This document shows, in pieces, positions 1 through 7,132 of a stretch of 64,000 nucleotides of DNA. The notes under the pieces were generated by a model that was given only the letters and a program-made list of their open reading frames with translations, did not search any database and was not told the origin of the DNA. The first letter of the stretch is position 1. Every line of letters begins with the position of its first letter. Made by a program: the position numbers and the translations under genes. The stretch is from NCBI GenBank assembly GCA_937902395.1, contig CALGTV010000038.1:1-64000 (forward strand). Direction: 5' to 3'. This DNA is from an uncultured Ruminococcus sp. (GTDB lineage: Bacteria > Bacillota > Clostridia > Oscillospirales > Ruminococcaceae).

Positions 1-316
<316 letters not shown>

Positions 317-373
317 CTATTGCTAATTGTTCTCTCTTGAACAGCATTACTCATTCTTGATTCAGTTTTTAAG

Positions 374-491
374 AGTCGGTGTTTATGGCACAGAGGTCAC
401 ACCCGTTCCCTTTCCGAACACGGAAGTTAAGCTCTGTAGCGAAGACGATACTTGGCTGGCGACGGCCCGGGAAATTATTTCAATGCCGGCA
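374..491 (+). rRNA. 5S ribosomal RNA
   Basis: The sequence has the 5S core (GAGGTCACACCCGTTCCC, then CCGAACACGGAAGTTAAGC). The terminal helix I is formed by GUCGGUG (375-381) and UGCCGGC (484-490), which sets the ends to within a base or two. Length is about 118 nt, normal for the family. It lies directly downstream of 23S and upstream of a terminator and a tRNA. Confidence 0.95.
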
Positions 492-497
492 CTAAAG

Positions 498-525
498 AAC
501 GGAAGTCGCTTTGACTTCCGTTTTT
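498..525 (+). terminator. Intrinsic terminator after 5S rRNA
   Basis: A ten-base-pair stem (AACGGAAGTC / GACTTCCGTT) with a five-base loop is followed by a T-run. It sits between 5S and the tRNA, so the tRNA may be read by read-through or from its own promoter. Confidence 0.85.
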
Positions 526-534
526 CATATTCAA

Positions 535-608
535 GGGCCATTAGCTCAGTTGGTTAGAGCATCCGGCTCATAACCGGACGGTCTGGGGTTCGAGTCCCTA
601 ATGGCCCA
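535..608 (+). tRNA. tRNA with CAT anticodon (Ile2 more likely than elongator Met)
   Basis: A 74-nt cloverleaf: acceptor stem GGGCCAT / ATGGCCC, D-arm with AGTTGGTTAGAGC, anticodon stem TCCGG/CCGGA around the loop CTCATAA (anticodon CAT), T-arm with TTCGAGT, discriminator A608. No CCA is encoded (ACT follows). The loop CTCATAA is what Bacillus tRNA-Ile2 and initiator tRNA carry, whereas Bacillus elongator Met has TTCATAC. The acceptor starts with a paired G, which argues against initiator. Ile2 would need lysidine modification by TilS, whose gene is not in this window. Confidence 0.9.
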
Positions 609-621
609 CTTTAAGATTGAT

Positions 622-645
622 AAAGGCTCCCAAAGGGGAGCTTTT
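622..645 (+). terminator. Intrinsic terminator after tRNA
   Basis: Stem AAGGCTCCC / GGGGAGCTT with a short AAA loop and a T-run at 641-645. It ends the rRNA-tRNA transcription unit. Confidence 0.8.
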
Positions 646-667
646 ATTGTATAAACATACAAATTAG

Positions 668-730
668 AACGCATATTTTTAGGCAAGTATACAAATATAA
701 TTTTTGTTGTCTAAAAGTATGCGTTTTTTT
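668..730 (+). promoter_or_regulatory. Large imperfect hairpin upstream of the sigma-factor gene
   Basis: Arms 668-682 and 711-725 pair over 15 positions with one mismatch, around a 28-nt AT-rich loop containing a TATAAT (696-701). The right arm runs into a T-tract (724-730). It could be a second terminator for the rRNA operon or a regulatory hairpin in front of the sigma gene, whose start is at 761. The sequence alone does not decide which. Confidence 0.45.
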
Positions 731-760
731 GCATTTATATTTATAGAGAGGGGGAAACAG

Positions 761-1231
761 ATGCGCATCGATGAATATGAAATACTCTTCAAAAAATATT
801 ATAGACAGATATATAATTATTGTCGGGTAAAACTGCGTCATGAGCAGTCTGCGAGTGATTGTGTTCAGGAAGTTTTTCTGATACTTTACAAAAAGCTTGA
901 AAAGGTTGATTTAACGGAAAATACAGTTATTTGGCTTTACAGGACAGCCGACAAGGTTATTAGCAGATATCTTAAAAGGCATAACAGCGATATAAGTCTG
1001 GATTCCCTTGACGAACCTATTGAAGATAAAAGGGCTTTTATATCTGACAGCTACGAGGTAATCGACACATATGTTACAAAGGACGAGCTTTCTCTCCTTG
1101 AAAAATATTATCTGCATGGTGAAACCATAAGAGAAATTGCCGAAAAATCTGCTGTATCAGAAGCAGCTATATATAAAAGAATTGAGCGATTAAAGTCAAG
1201 ATTAGAAAAACACAGGGAGGAATTGTTATGA
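761..1231 (+). CDS. ECF-like RNA polymerase sigma factor
   Basis: A 156-residue sigma-70 family protein of extracytoplasmic-function size. Residues about 10-60 carry the region 2 signature (DCVQEVFLILYKKL), which binds core polymerase and the -10 element. Residues about 100-150 form region 4, with a helix-turn-helix (ETIREIAEKSAVSEAAIYKRI) for the -35 element. The start at 761 is chosen because AGAGAGGGGG lies just upstream. An in-frame start at 704 has no ribosome binding site. The stop overlaps the next start by four bases (ATGA), which couples it to the membrane protein downstream. By position and type this is a sigma/anti-sigma pair controlling the secreted dockerin protein, and possibly more genes elsewhere. 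The target promoter is unknown. Confidence 0.9.
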   Translation: MRIDEYEILFKKYYRQIYNYCRVKLRHEQSASDCVQEVFLILYKKLEKVDLTENTVIWLYRTADKVISRYLKRHNSDISLDSLDEPIEDKRAFISDSYEVIDTYVTKDELSLLEKYYLHGETIREIAEKSAVSEAAIYKRIERLKSRLEKHREELL

Positions 1232-1983
1232 ATGAGTTAATTAATATGCTTCTTAAAGATAATTCTTTTTCTGTGAAATCTGCTGACGCACTCAGAAAAG
1301 AACTTGAAGCCGAAATGAAAAAAGATAATCCCGATATTGCTTTGATAAATGAGCTTGTTATGGCTATATCAGAGGCTGAAAATTATCCGCAGACTGATAT
1401 TGATATTGAAAATGAGTACAGAAAGGTCACGGCATATAAACAGAAAAAGCCTGTTTTAAGCTATATCAAGGGATTTGTGGCAGTTGCATGTGCAGTATTT
1501 GTAGTCAGTAATGTAATCAGCTATTCTGCCTATGGTGAAAATTTATATACACTTGTCGTAAAAAATGATGATAAAATATATTTTGATTTTTTTAAATCTG
1601 ATGATAAAACAAGGGATTCTTTTAAATATGATTCATATGGCGTGAAAAAATTTTATGAATGTTTGGGGATGAAAATAGAATCGCCTATGTATTTTCCTGA
1701 GGGATTTGAAATTACTGAAAAACGGGTTAGTGAGCAGCTTGTAACTCTTAGCGACGGTAAAGGTCAGGTTGATATTTCATTTATGTCACTTAGCAGAGGT
1801 CTTACTATTGACGGCGTTAATCCAAATGAATCTGTTATACACGTAAACGGACACATTGCCACTTATATCAACGATGAAAATGCGGATTGGCTTATTTACA
1901 AATTTGATGACATTGTTGCTATTTACGATTTCCAGTATCTCAGCGATGAGGAAATCGACAAAATAATATCATCTATCGAATAA
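1228..1983 (+). CDS. Probable anti-sigma factor, single-pass membrane protein with DUF4367-like outer domain
   Basis: A 251-residue protein. Residues 1-78 are hydrophilic and charged and would face the cytoplasm. Residues about 79-100 form one membrane segment. The remainder is an outer domain. Its C-terminal part (from YFPEGFEITEKRVSEQ) resembles the DUF4367 domain common in Clostridial anti-sigma partners. I see no zinc-binding anti-sigma (ZAS) HxxxCxxC motif, so the sigma-binding surface is inferred from gene order. Translation is coupled to the sigma gene by a four-base overlap. An AAAGGAGG ribosome site for the dockerin gene follows directly after the stop. The outer domain probably senses an extracellular signal. 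No ligand can be named. Confidence 0.75.
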   Translation: MNELINMLLKDNSFSVKSADALRKELEAEMKKDNPDIALINELVMAISEAENYPQTDIDIENEYRKVTAYKQKKPVLSYIKGFVAVACAVFVVSNVISYSAYGENLYTLVVKNDDKIYFDFFKSDDKTRDSFKYDSYGVKKFYECLGMKIESPMYFPEGFEITEKRVSEQLVTLSDGKGQVDISFMSLSRGLTIDGVNPNESVIHVNGHIATYINDENADWLIYKFDDIVAIYDFQYLSDEEIDKIISSIE

Positions 1984-1998
1984 AAAGGAGGATTTTCT

Positions 1999-3252
1999 AT
2001 GAAAAAATTATTATCTTTGCTTGCATCTCTTGCAATGCTTACCACTATGTCACCTTTTTACACCGAGGGAACAAAGGATAATTATGATGATGTGGATTCA
2101 CTTGCTGATAGTTCAGAAGCTATCAATTCCGAGACAAAGGAATGCTGTACTCATCCCTGTTACCATGATATAACCTATACATCTGCACATAAAATTACTT
2201 GTGATAATTGCACACATTGTTCTAATGACGAAAATAATTCCTCTGATGAAATCAGTGGGGATAAAACTCAATTTCGTTTTGTTGGAACAGAGTATACATC
2301 TGCGTACAGTGTAAAAGAGGGAATTAAAACACCCATTGAAAATACTGTTTGCTGTGGAATAAGAAGGGCTTCTCGTGTGACTGATTTTGATTATATCAAT
2401 GTAGACATGAACAGAGAATATGAGAAATATAAGCATTTCGGATATTCAAATTCTAAAAGATTAATAGATATAACATTAGCAGATACTACAAAAGAGGTTT
2501 ATGCAGATTTAAGCGGTTCTATGGATATAAGCGACAATATGGTGAATATAGTCAATAAGGGTGATTTCCCCATTAATTCAGATGTATGGATAAGCATGGA
2601 GGAGGGAACGTATAATTTTGCGCCGTATTTCCAGTGGAATATATGGGGTGATATTGATAAGAACCTTAGCATTGAAGTTACTGAAAATGGATTACTGCTG
2701 AAAAGTGATGACAAAATTGAATTGAGTGTCAGTGCAGAACGCTACATAACGGACAAAAATGGAGAGATTCAATACGGCGACTATGGTCTTATAACAGATT
2801 ATGCTACTGTTAGTGATTCACCTACTGACAAAGATTTACTTGTAACAATAGATGATGAGCAGAAAGTTTCATTCTATGTTGATAAAAATAATGACGGAAG
2901 CTATGATAGATGAATTGGAAAAGTTGACCTGACAAGCAGCGATTTCTATCATATATCTTCTGAAAATAACGTTCTTGTTACTGTAAATGAGGAGCAAAAA
3001 ATCGTGTGCTATATTGACGATAACAACGACGGTGTATATGATTCTCCCGTTCAGAAAGGCGACGCAAATTACGACGGAGTAATTGACGCTTCTGATGCAA
3101 GTGCAGTTCTTGCACATTATGCAAGGCTTTCCACATCTTCTGAAAATCTTGCATCTGATACTCATACAATGGATTTCGACAACAGCGGAAATGTAGATGC
3201 CGCAGATGCTTCAATGATTATCAAATATTATGCAGATATTCAGACAAGTTAA
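1999..3252 (+). pseudogene. Secreted dockerin type I protein interrupted by an in-frame TGA
   Basis: One reading frame from ATG 1999 to TAA 3252 (417 codons before the stop) is broken only by TGA at 2911-2913. The first part (304 residues) has a signal peptide (MKKLLSLLASLAMLTTM), a Cys-rich stretch (about residues 48-75) and a beta-rich region of unknown function. The frame stays open after TGA and encodes a second copy of a roughly 46-residue unit (LVTIDDEQKVSFYVDKNNDG then LVTVNEEQKIVCYIDDNNDG). It ends in an intact type I dockerin with two calcium-binding repeats (DANYDGVIDASDASAVL and DFDNSGNVDAADASMII). As read, the product would be secreted without its dockerin and could not dock to a cellulosome scaffold. 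Read-through or a sequence error would restore a 417-residue protein. No start site with a ribosome binding site exists for the downstream part. Confidence 0.75.
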
Positions 3253-3270
3253 AGAGAATATGAAAAAACA

Positions 3271-3294
3271 AATCCCCGAAATCATCTTCGGGGA
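3271..3294 (+). terminator. Hairpin downstream of the dockerin gene
   Basis: Stem AATCCCCGAA / TTCGGGGATT with loop ATCATC. The downstream T-run is weak, so termination may be partial. It ends the sigma/anti-sigma/dockerin unit. Confidence 0.6.
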
Positions 3295-3310
3295 TTCTGC
3301 TTGTCAAAAA

Positions 3311-3500
3311 ATGGGATTCTAAAGGGTGAAACCCTTTAGCAGAGTCAAGAGACGGAGTCTCTTGCAGGGTGTGGGACAGTGTCCCACGCAGAGCAAAGCT
3401 CTGCGATGCGTTTAAGCGCTCTGCAAGGGGTGAATTTCCAAACAGTCCACAGGACTGTTTGGAAAGAGGGGACGCTCTGCAAGAGAGAGCGTCCCCTTAA
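3311..3500. repeat. Array of six different palindromes (modular intergenic cassette)
   Basis: Six perfect hairpins follow each other: 3319-3339 (CTAAAGGGT/ACCCTTTAG), 3346-3364 (CAAGAGAC/GTCTCTTG), 3371-3387 (GTGGGAC/GTCCCAC), 3388-3404 (GCAGAGC/GCTCTGC), 3435-3465 (14-bp stem) and 3468-3496 (11-bp stem). Partial copies of the first modules occur at 6529-6600, 17686-17738 (reverse orientation) and as a derived form at 25694-25734. There is no coding capacity. This is the whole content of the 315-base gap between the dockerin gene and birA. Confidence 0.8.
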
Positions 3501-3567
3501 AAAAAAATTTTATTGTAACTTTTCTGACAGACTGAATAATTACAATCAATAATCATAGGATTTTCAC

Positions 3568-4374
3568 ATGAATACAGATAATAAAAACAATCTTTCAGCA
3601 GAAAAGATATCAGCTGAAAATAAATCCCGAAAAATCGGGAAAAATATAATAATCCTGCCTGAAACAGCCTCCACCAATACCTACGCAAAGGTACTTGCGG
3701 CAAAGGGCGCGGCTCACGGAACTGTGATTCTTGCTGAATCTCAGACCAACGGCAAAGGCAGACTTGGCAGACGCTTTGAATCCCCGTCGGGAACAGGACT
3801 TTACATGAGCGTTATTGTCAGACCTGAATTTGATATTTCCTGCGCGCCGTTGATAACCTCAGCCGCCGCGGTAGCCGCTGCAGAAGCAGCAGAAAAGCTG
3901 TGCGGCGAGGAAATCCGCATAAAATGGGTAAACGATTTGTATATGAACGGGCGCAAAATCTGCGGAATACTTACAGAAGCCGCCCTCGAATCAAATAAGC
4001 TTGCCTATGCCGTTATCGGTATCGGTATAAATGTCAGAAAGAGCATATTTCCCGAAGAATTAAGAGATATTGCCACATCAATAGAGGCTGAAACGGGGAA
4101 AATAATTGACAGGAATATATTATGTGGCGAAATACTCAGCCGCCTTGAATATTACCTTGATAATATTGAAAAAAAAGAACATCTTAGCGAATACCGCCGC
4201 CGTGAGCTTCTTACGGGAAATCATATAACAGCAAATATGGGCAATGAAAAAATCGAGGGATTTGCTGTGGGAATTGACGACAACGCCAATCTCATTTTAA
4301 AGCTTTCCGACGGAAGCGAAAAAAAGCTGACATCGGGAGAAGCTAATTTATGCAGAATAAGGAGAGAGAAATGA
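3568..4374 (+). CDS. birA: Biotin--[acetyl-CoA carboxylase] ligase (class I, no DNA-binding domain)
   Basis: A 268-residue enzyme that makes biotinyl-AMP and transfers biotin to a lysine of carboxylase carrier proteins in the cytoplasm. Visible motifs: GKGRLGR (residues 62-68, biotinyl-AMP binding loop, family GRGRxGR) and KWVND (119-123, catalytic Lys), plus GIGINV in the core. The usual C-terminal SH3-like domain occupies the last 50 residues or so. The N-terminal helix-turn-helix of bifunctional BirA is absent, so it is unlikely to be a repressor. The ribosome site at 3568 is weak (AGGA). Its stop overlaps the start of the flippase gene (ATGA), so the two are co-translated. Confidence 0.93.
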   Translation: MNTDNKNNLSAEKISAENKSRKIGKNIIILPETASTNTYAKVLAAKGAAHGTVILAESQTNGKGRLGRRFESPSGTGLYMSVIVRPEFDISCAPLITSAAAVAAAEAAEKLCGEEIRIKWVNDLYMNGRKICGILTEAALESNKLAYAVIGIGINVRKSIFPEELRDIATSIEAETGKIIDRNILCGEILSRLEYYLDNIEKKEHLSEYRRRELLTGNHITANMGNEKIEGFAVGIDDNANLILKLSDGSEKKLTSGEANLCRIRREK

Positions 4375-5798
4375 ACAAATACAAAAAGCTTGCATCAAAT
4401 ACGATGATTTTTGCCGTGGGAAACTTCGGTTCAAAAATCCTTGTAATATTACTTACGCGACTTTACACAAAGCATATCAACCCTGCGGATATGGGCACAA
4501 AAGAACTGCTGGAAACCATGGCGCTTTTTTTACAGCCGATTTTTACCTTTGCATTGCAGGAATATCTGATACGCTTCGGGCTTGACAAAAATTACGATAA
4601 AAAAGCCGTATTTACCACATCAGCCTGCCTCACCTTTACGGGAATGGCGGCGGTTATACTGATAGTTCCGGGATTGCGGTTTATATCGTTTCTGGAGTTC
4701 ATAAGCGGCTATTCGCTTCTGCTTGCCATATACACCTGTACATCGGCATTGCGAATGTTATGCGCTCAGTTTGTACGTTCAAGAGATATGGTAAAGCTGT
4801 ATGCCGTTGACGGAATATTAGCAACAGGAACTCTGCTGATATTCACATTTATATTCATCGTCGGCATGAAAATGGGAGTTAAGGGTTTCCTGCTTTCCGT
4901 AATCTGCTCTGACCTCTTATCAGCGGTATTTCTGTATGTTACAGCTCAGCTGAACAAATTCTTTAACAAAAGATATTTCAGCATAAAGCTTGCAGGGGAA
5001 ATGATGAAGTTTTCAATCCCCCTTATTCCCACAATTGTAATGTGGACAATCACAAGCCTTTCCGACAGAATTTTCCTGACATATATGCACAGCAATAAGG
5101 TATCACTGGGAGAATCCGCGGCAGGAATATACGGACTTGCCAACAAGATACCGAATCTTATTTCAATGGTATCGACTATATTTTTTCAGGCATGGAATAT
5201 GTCAGCAATTACCGAGAATGATTCTGCCGACCGAAGCAAATTTTATGAAAGAGTGTATTCCGCATACGAATCCATGCTTTTCGTAGCGGCAGCAGGACTT
5301 ATAATGCTGACAAAGCCTGTAACCTCATTCCTTGCAACATCTTCCACATATTCAGAATACGGAACAGTATTTATATACACTCCGCTTCTGATAATTGCGG
5401 CAATATTCACCGCGCTGAATCAGTTTCTTGGCGGTATATATTCAGCCACAAAGCACACACAGAACAGCTTCTGGACAAGCTTTGCCGCTTGCTCAGTAAA
5501 TCTTTTCCTGAATTATCTTATGATACCCGTTATCGGCATACACGGTGCGGCACTTGCAACTCTCCTCAGCTATTATCTCTGTTTCTGGGCAAGAATCATT
5601 GATGCAAGATATTATGTACCATTTAAGTTTGACGGAGTGAGATGCCTTGCAAATACAGGACTTCTCACAATAATGAGTATCATAGTTATAACAAGCCCGC
5701 CGCTCTGGGCATTATGGCTGGTTATGCTATTTGTTGTCGTAGCTGTATACAATTTCAAGCCTATGATGACAACAGTAAAAAAGGTTTTAAACCGATAA
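4371..5798 (+). CDS. Polysaccharide / lipid-linked oligosaccharide flippase (MOP superfamily)
   Basis: A 475-residue integral membrane protein with about 12-14 hydrophobic segments, typical of the Wzx/PST branch of the MOP exporter superfamily. The N-terminus (NTMIFAVGNFGSKILVILLTRLYT) is the usual first helix of these flippases. The start at 4371 is preferred over 4350 because AAGGAGAG lies ahead of it and it overlaps the birA stop. It probably flips undecaprenyl-linked sugars for cell-wall or capsule polymers. The substrate cannot be told, and no glycosyltransferases are adjacent. Pairing with birA is unlikely to be functional. Confidence 0.85.
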   Translation: MNKYKKLASNTMIFAVGNFGSKILVILLTRLYTKHINPADMGTKELLETMALFLQPIFTFALQEYLIRFGLDKNYDKKAVFTTSACLTFTGMAAVILIVPGLRFISFLEFISGYSLLLAIYTCTSALRMLCAQFVRSRDMVKLYAVDGILATGTLLIFTFIFIVGMKMGVKGFLLSVICSDLLSAVFLYVTAQLNKFFNKRYFSIKLAGEMMKFSIPLIPTIVMWTITSLSDRIFLTYMHSNKVSLGESAAGIYGLANKIPNLISMVSTIFFQAWNMSAITENDSADRSKFYERVYSAYESMLFVAAAGLIMLTKPVTSFLATSSTYSEYGTVFIYTPLLIIAAIFTALNQFLGGIYSATKHTQNSFWTSFAACSVNLFLNYLMIPVIGIHGAALATLLSYYLCFWARIIDARYYVPFKFDGVRCLANTGLLTIMSIIVITSPPLWALWLVMLFVVVAVYNFKPMMTTVKKVLNR

Positions 5799-5814
5799 AA
5801 AGGAGGAAAAAATT

Positions 5815-6525
5815 ATGCCAACACCCCACAACAATGCAAAAAAAGGAGAAATCGCTAAAACGGTGCTTATGCCCGGCGACCCCCTGAGAGCAAAATTCAT
5901 AGCTGAAACTTATCTTGAAAATCCAGTGTGCTACAACGAGGTTCGCGGTATGCTTGGATTCACAGGAACTTATAAAGGAGTTCCTGTTTCGGTACAGGGA
6001 AGCGGCATGGGTATGCCATCAATGGGCATATACTCCCATGAGCTTTACACTGAATATGATGTGGAAAACATTATACGTATCGGCACAGCAGGCGCAATTG
6101 CGGATAATATAAATCTCCGCGAGGTACTTATAGCAGTAAGTGCAAGTACAAATTCCAACTATGCCGCACAGTACAGACTTCCGGGCACATATGCCCCAAC
6201 AGCCTCATGGAAGCTTATATCCGCGGCAGTAAAATCAGCTGAGGAAAAGGGCTGTATATTCCATGCAGGAAATATTCTTTCATCTGATACATTTTACGAC
6301 GATTCAAACAGTCTTGCGGAGTGGAATAAAATGGGAGTTATGGCGGTTGAAATGGAATCGGCGGCGCTTTACATGAACGCGGCAAGGGCAGGAAAGAATG
6401 CACTTTGTATCCTCACAGTTTCCGATTGTCCGCTGAGAAATCTTTCTACAACAGCAGAGGAGCGCCAGACATCATTCCGTGACATGATGGAAATAGCGCT
6501 TGAAACGGCTGTGAAAATTAAATAA
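5815..6525 (+). CDS. deoD: Purine-nucleoside phosphorylase, DeoD type
   Basis: A 236-residue cytoplasmic enzyme of the hexameric PNP/uridine phosphorylase family, splitting purine (deoxy)nucleosides with phosphate to base and pentose-1-phosphate for salvage. Family motifs: MPGDPLRAKFIA near residue 24 (phosphate-binding Gly/Arg), GSGMGMPSMGIYSHEL (residues about 63-78), RIGTAGAI, and VEMESAALY, whose Glu binds the ribose. Length matches the family (about 235). A strong AAAGGAGG ribosome site precedes it, 16 bases after the flippase. A palindromic cassette directly after the stop probably ends transcription. Confidence 0.96.
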   Translation: MPTPHNNAKKGEIAKTVLMPGDPLRAKFIAETYLENPVCYNEVRGMLGFTGTYKGVPVSVQGSGMGMPSMGIYSHELYTEYDVENIIRIGTAGAIADNINLREVLIAVSASTNSNYAAQYRLPGTYAPTASWKLISAAVKSAEEKGCIFHAGNILSSDTFYDDSNSLAEWNKMGVMAVEMESAALYMNAARAGKNALCILTVSDCPLRNLSTTAEERQTSFRDMMEIALETAVKIK

Positions 6526-6528
6526 TAA

Positions 6529-6600
6529 TGGGATTCTAAAGGGTGAAACCCTTTACCCCCGCTGGCATCAAAGCAGGGTGTGGGACAGCGTCCCCTTAAT
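6529..6600. repeat. Palindromic cassette, partial copy
   Basis: It begins with the same sequence as the 3311 array (ATGGGATTCTAAAGGG, then the CTAAAGGGT/ACCCTTTA hairpin) and continues with GGGTGTGGGACAGCGTCCCC. The middle palindromes of the 3.3-kb copy are missing. It follows deoD immediately and can serve as its terminator. Confidence 0.7.
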
Positions 6601-6617
6601 TTAGTCACTAAATTGAT

Positions 6618-6650
6618 TTAAGGGTATCAGCATTGTGCCGATACCCTTAA
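6618..6650. terminator. Bidirectional hairpin between deoD and the small acidic protein gene
   Basis: An 11-bp stem (TTAAGGGTATC / GATACCCTTAA) with an 11-base loop lies between convergent genes. Flanking A/T stretches on both sides make it usable in either direction. Confidence 0.65.
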
Positions 6651-6658
6651 ATTATACA

Positions 6659-6883
6659 TTATTTCTTGAACTTATCAAAAAGGTCACCGATTTTATCGCC
6701 GATATCGTCAAGCTTAATTTTTGACTTTACACCGTCAATAATTTTTTCAATCTGCTCGTCAGGAAGATTGATTCCGAGAACTCCCTCAACAGCCTTGACA
6801 GGATCTTTTTTGAAATCGTCGCCGAAATCCTTGTCATTCTTAATCTTGTTGACTAATTCCTCAATTTTTTCTTTGATATCCAT
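6659..6883 (-). CDS. Small acidic/amphipathic protein, resembles the conserved core of NHLP-type leader proteins
   Basis: A 74-residue soluble, highly charged protein made mostly of predicted helices. The segment DFGDDFKKDPVKAVEGVLGI followed by LPDEQIEKIIDGVKSKI resembles the nitrile-hydratase-like leader domain (F..DP..A....G..LP). I recall this domain in many stand-alone clostridial proteins as well as in RiPP precursors. No Gly-Gly-type core peptide follows and no maturation or export enzyme is nearby, so a RiPP role is not supported. The ATG has AAAGGAG ahead of it and a clear promoter (6920-6948). It is probably a monocistronic, well-expressed gene of unknown function. Confidence 0.8.
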   Translation of the reverse strand: MDIKEKIEELVNKIKNDKDFGDDFKKDPVKAVEGVLGINLPDEQIEKIIDGVKSKIKLDDIGDKIGDLFDKFKK

Positions 6884-6919
6884 AATAAATTACTCCTTTA
6901 TTAATAATATGGTATAATA

Positions 6920-6948
6920 ATTATATCATACAGGAAATAATAAATCAA
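6920..6948 (-). promoter_or_regulatory. SigA-type promoter of the small acidic protein gene
   Basis: On the minus strand TTGATT (6948-6943) and TATAAT (6925-6920) are separated by 17 bases. A 5' leader of about 30 nt leads to the ATG at 6883. Confidence 0.7.
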
Positions 6949-7069
6949 TGGAAATGAAATAAGTTTGTAATAATTGTTAAAAAATAGACATTCTATTTGT
7001 GCATATCGGAGAAAATTCAAAAAGTGACAGCTTTTACAATAGGTTTTTATCTATTCTGCAACATATCTC

Positions 7070-7098
7070 TTGACATATAGCCGAAAATGTTATATAAT
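7070..7098 (+). promoter_or_regulatory. SigA-type consensus promoter of ppk
   Basis: TTGACA (7070-7075) and TATAAT (7093-7098) have a 17-base spacer, a perfect consensus. The ATG at 7133 lies about 28 bases after the expected transcription start. Confidence 0.88.
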
Positions 7099-7132
7099 TA
7101 TAATAATAAATACTAAAAAAAGGAGCATTATT

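Noticed and set aside
327..557. 76-residue frame over the 5S rRNA
   Set aside because: It is chance coding across 5S rRNA and the tRNA start.
2911..2913. TGA as a selenocysteine codon in the dockerin gene
   Set aside because: I see no stable SECIS-like hairpin just after it, no redox motif around it and no sel genes in the window. A nonsense change or read-through is simpler.
6659..6883. RiPP precursor gene
   Set aside because: There is no core peptide after the leader-like domain, and no modification, protease or export gene nearby.
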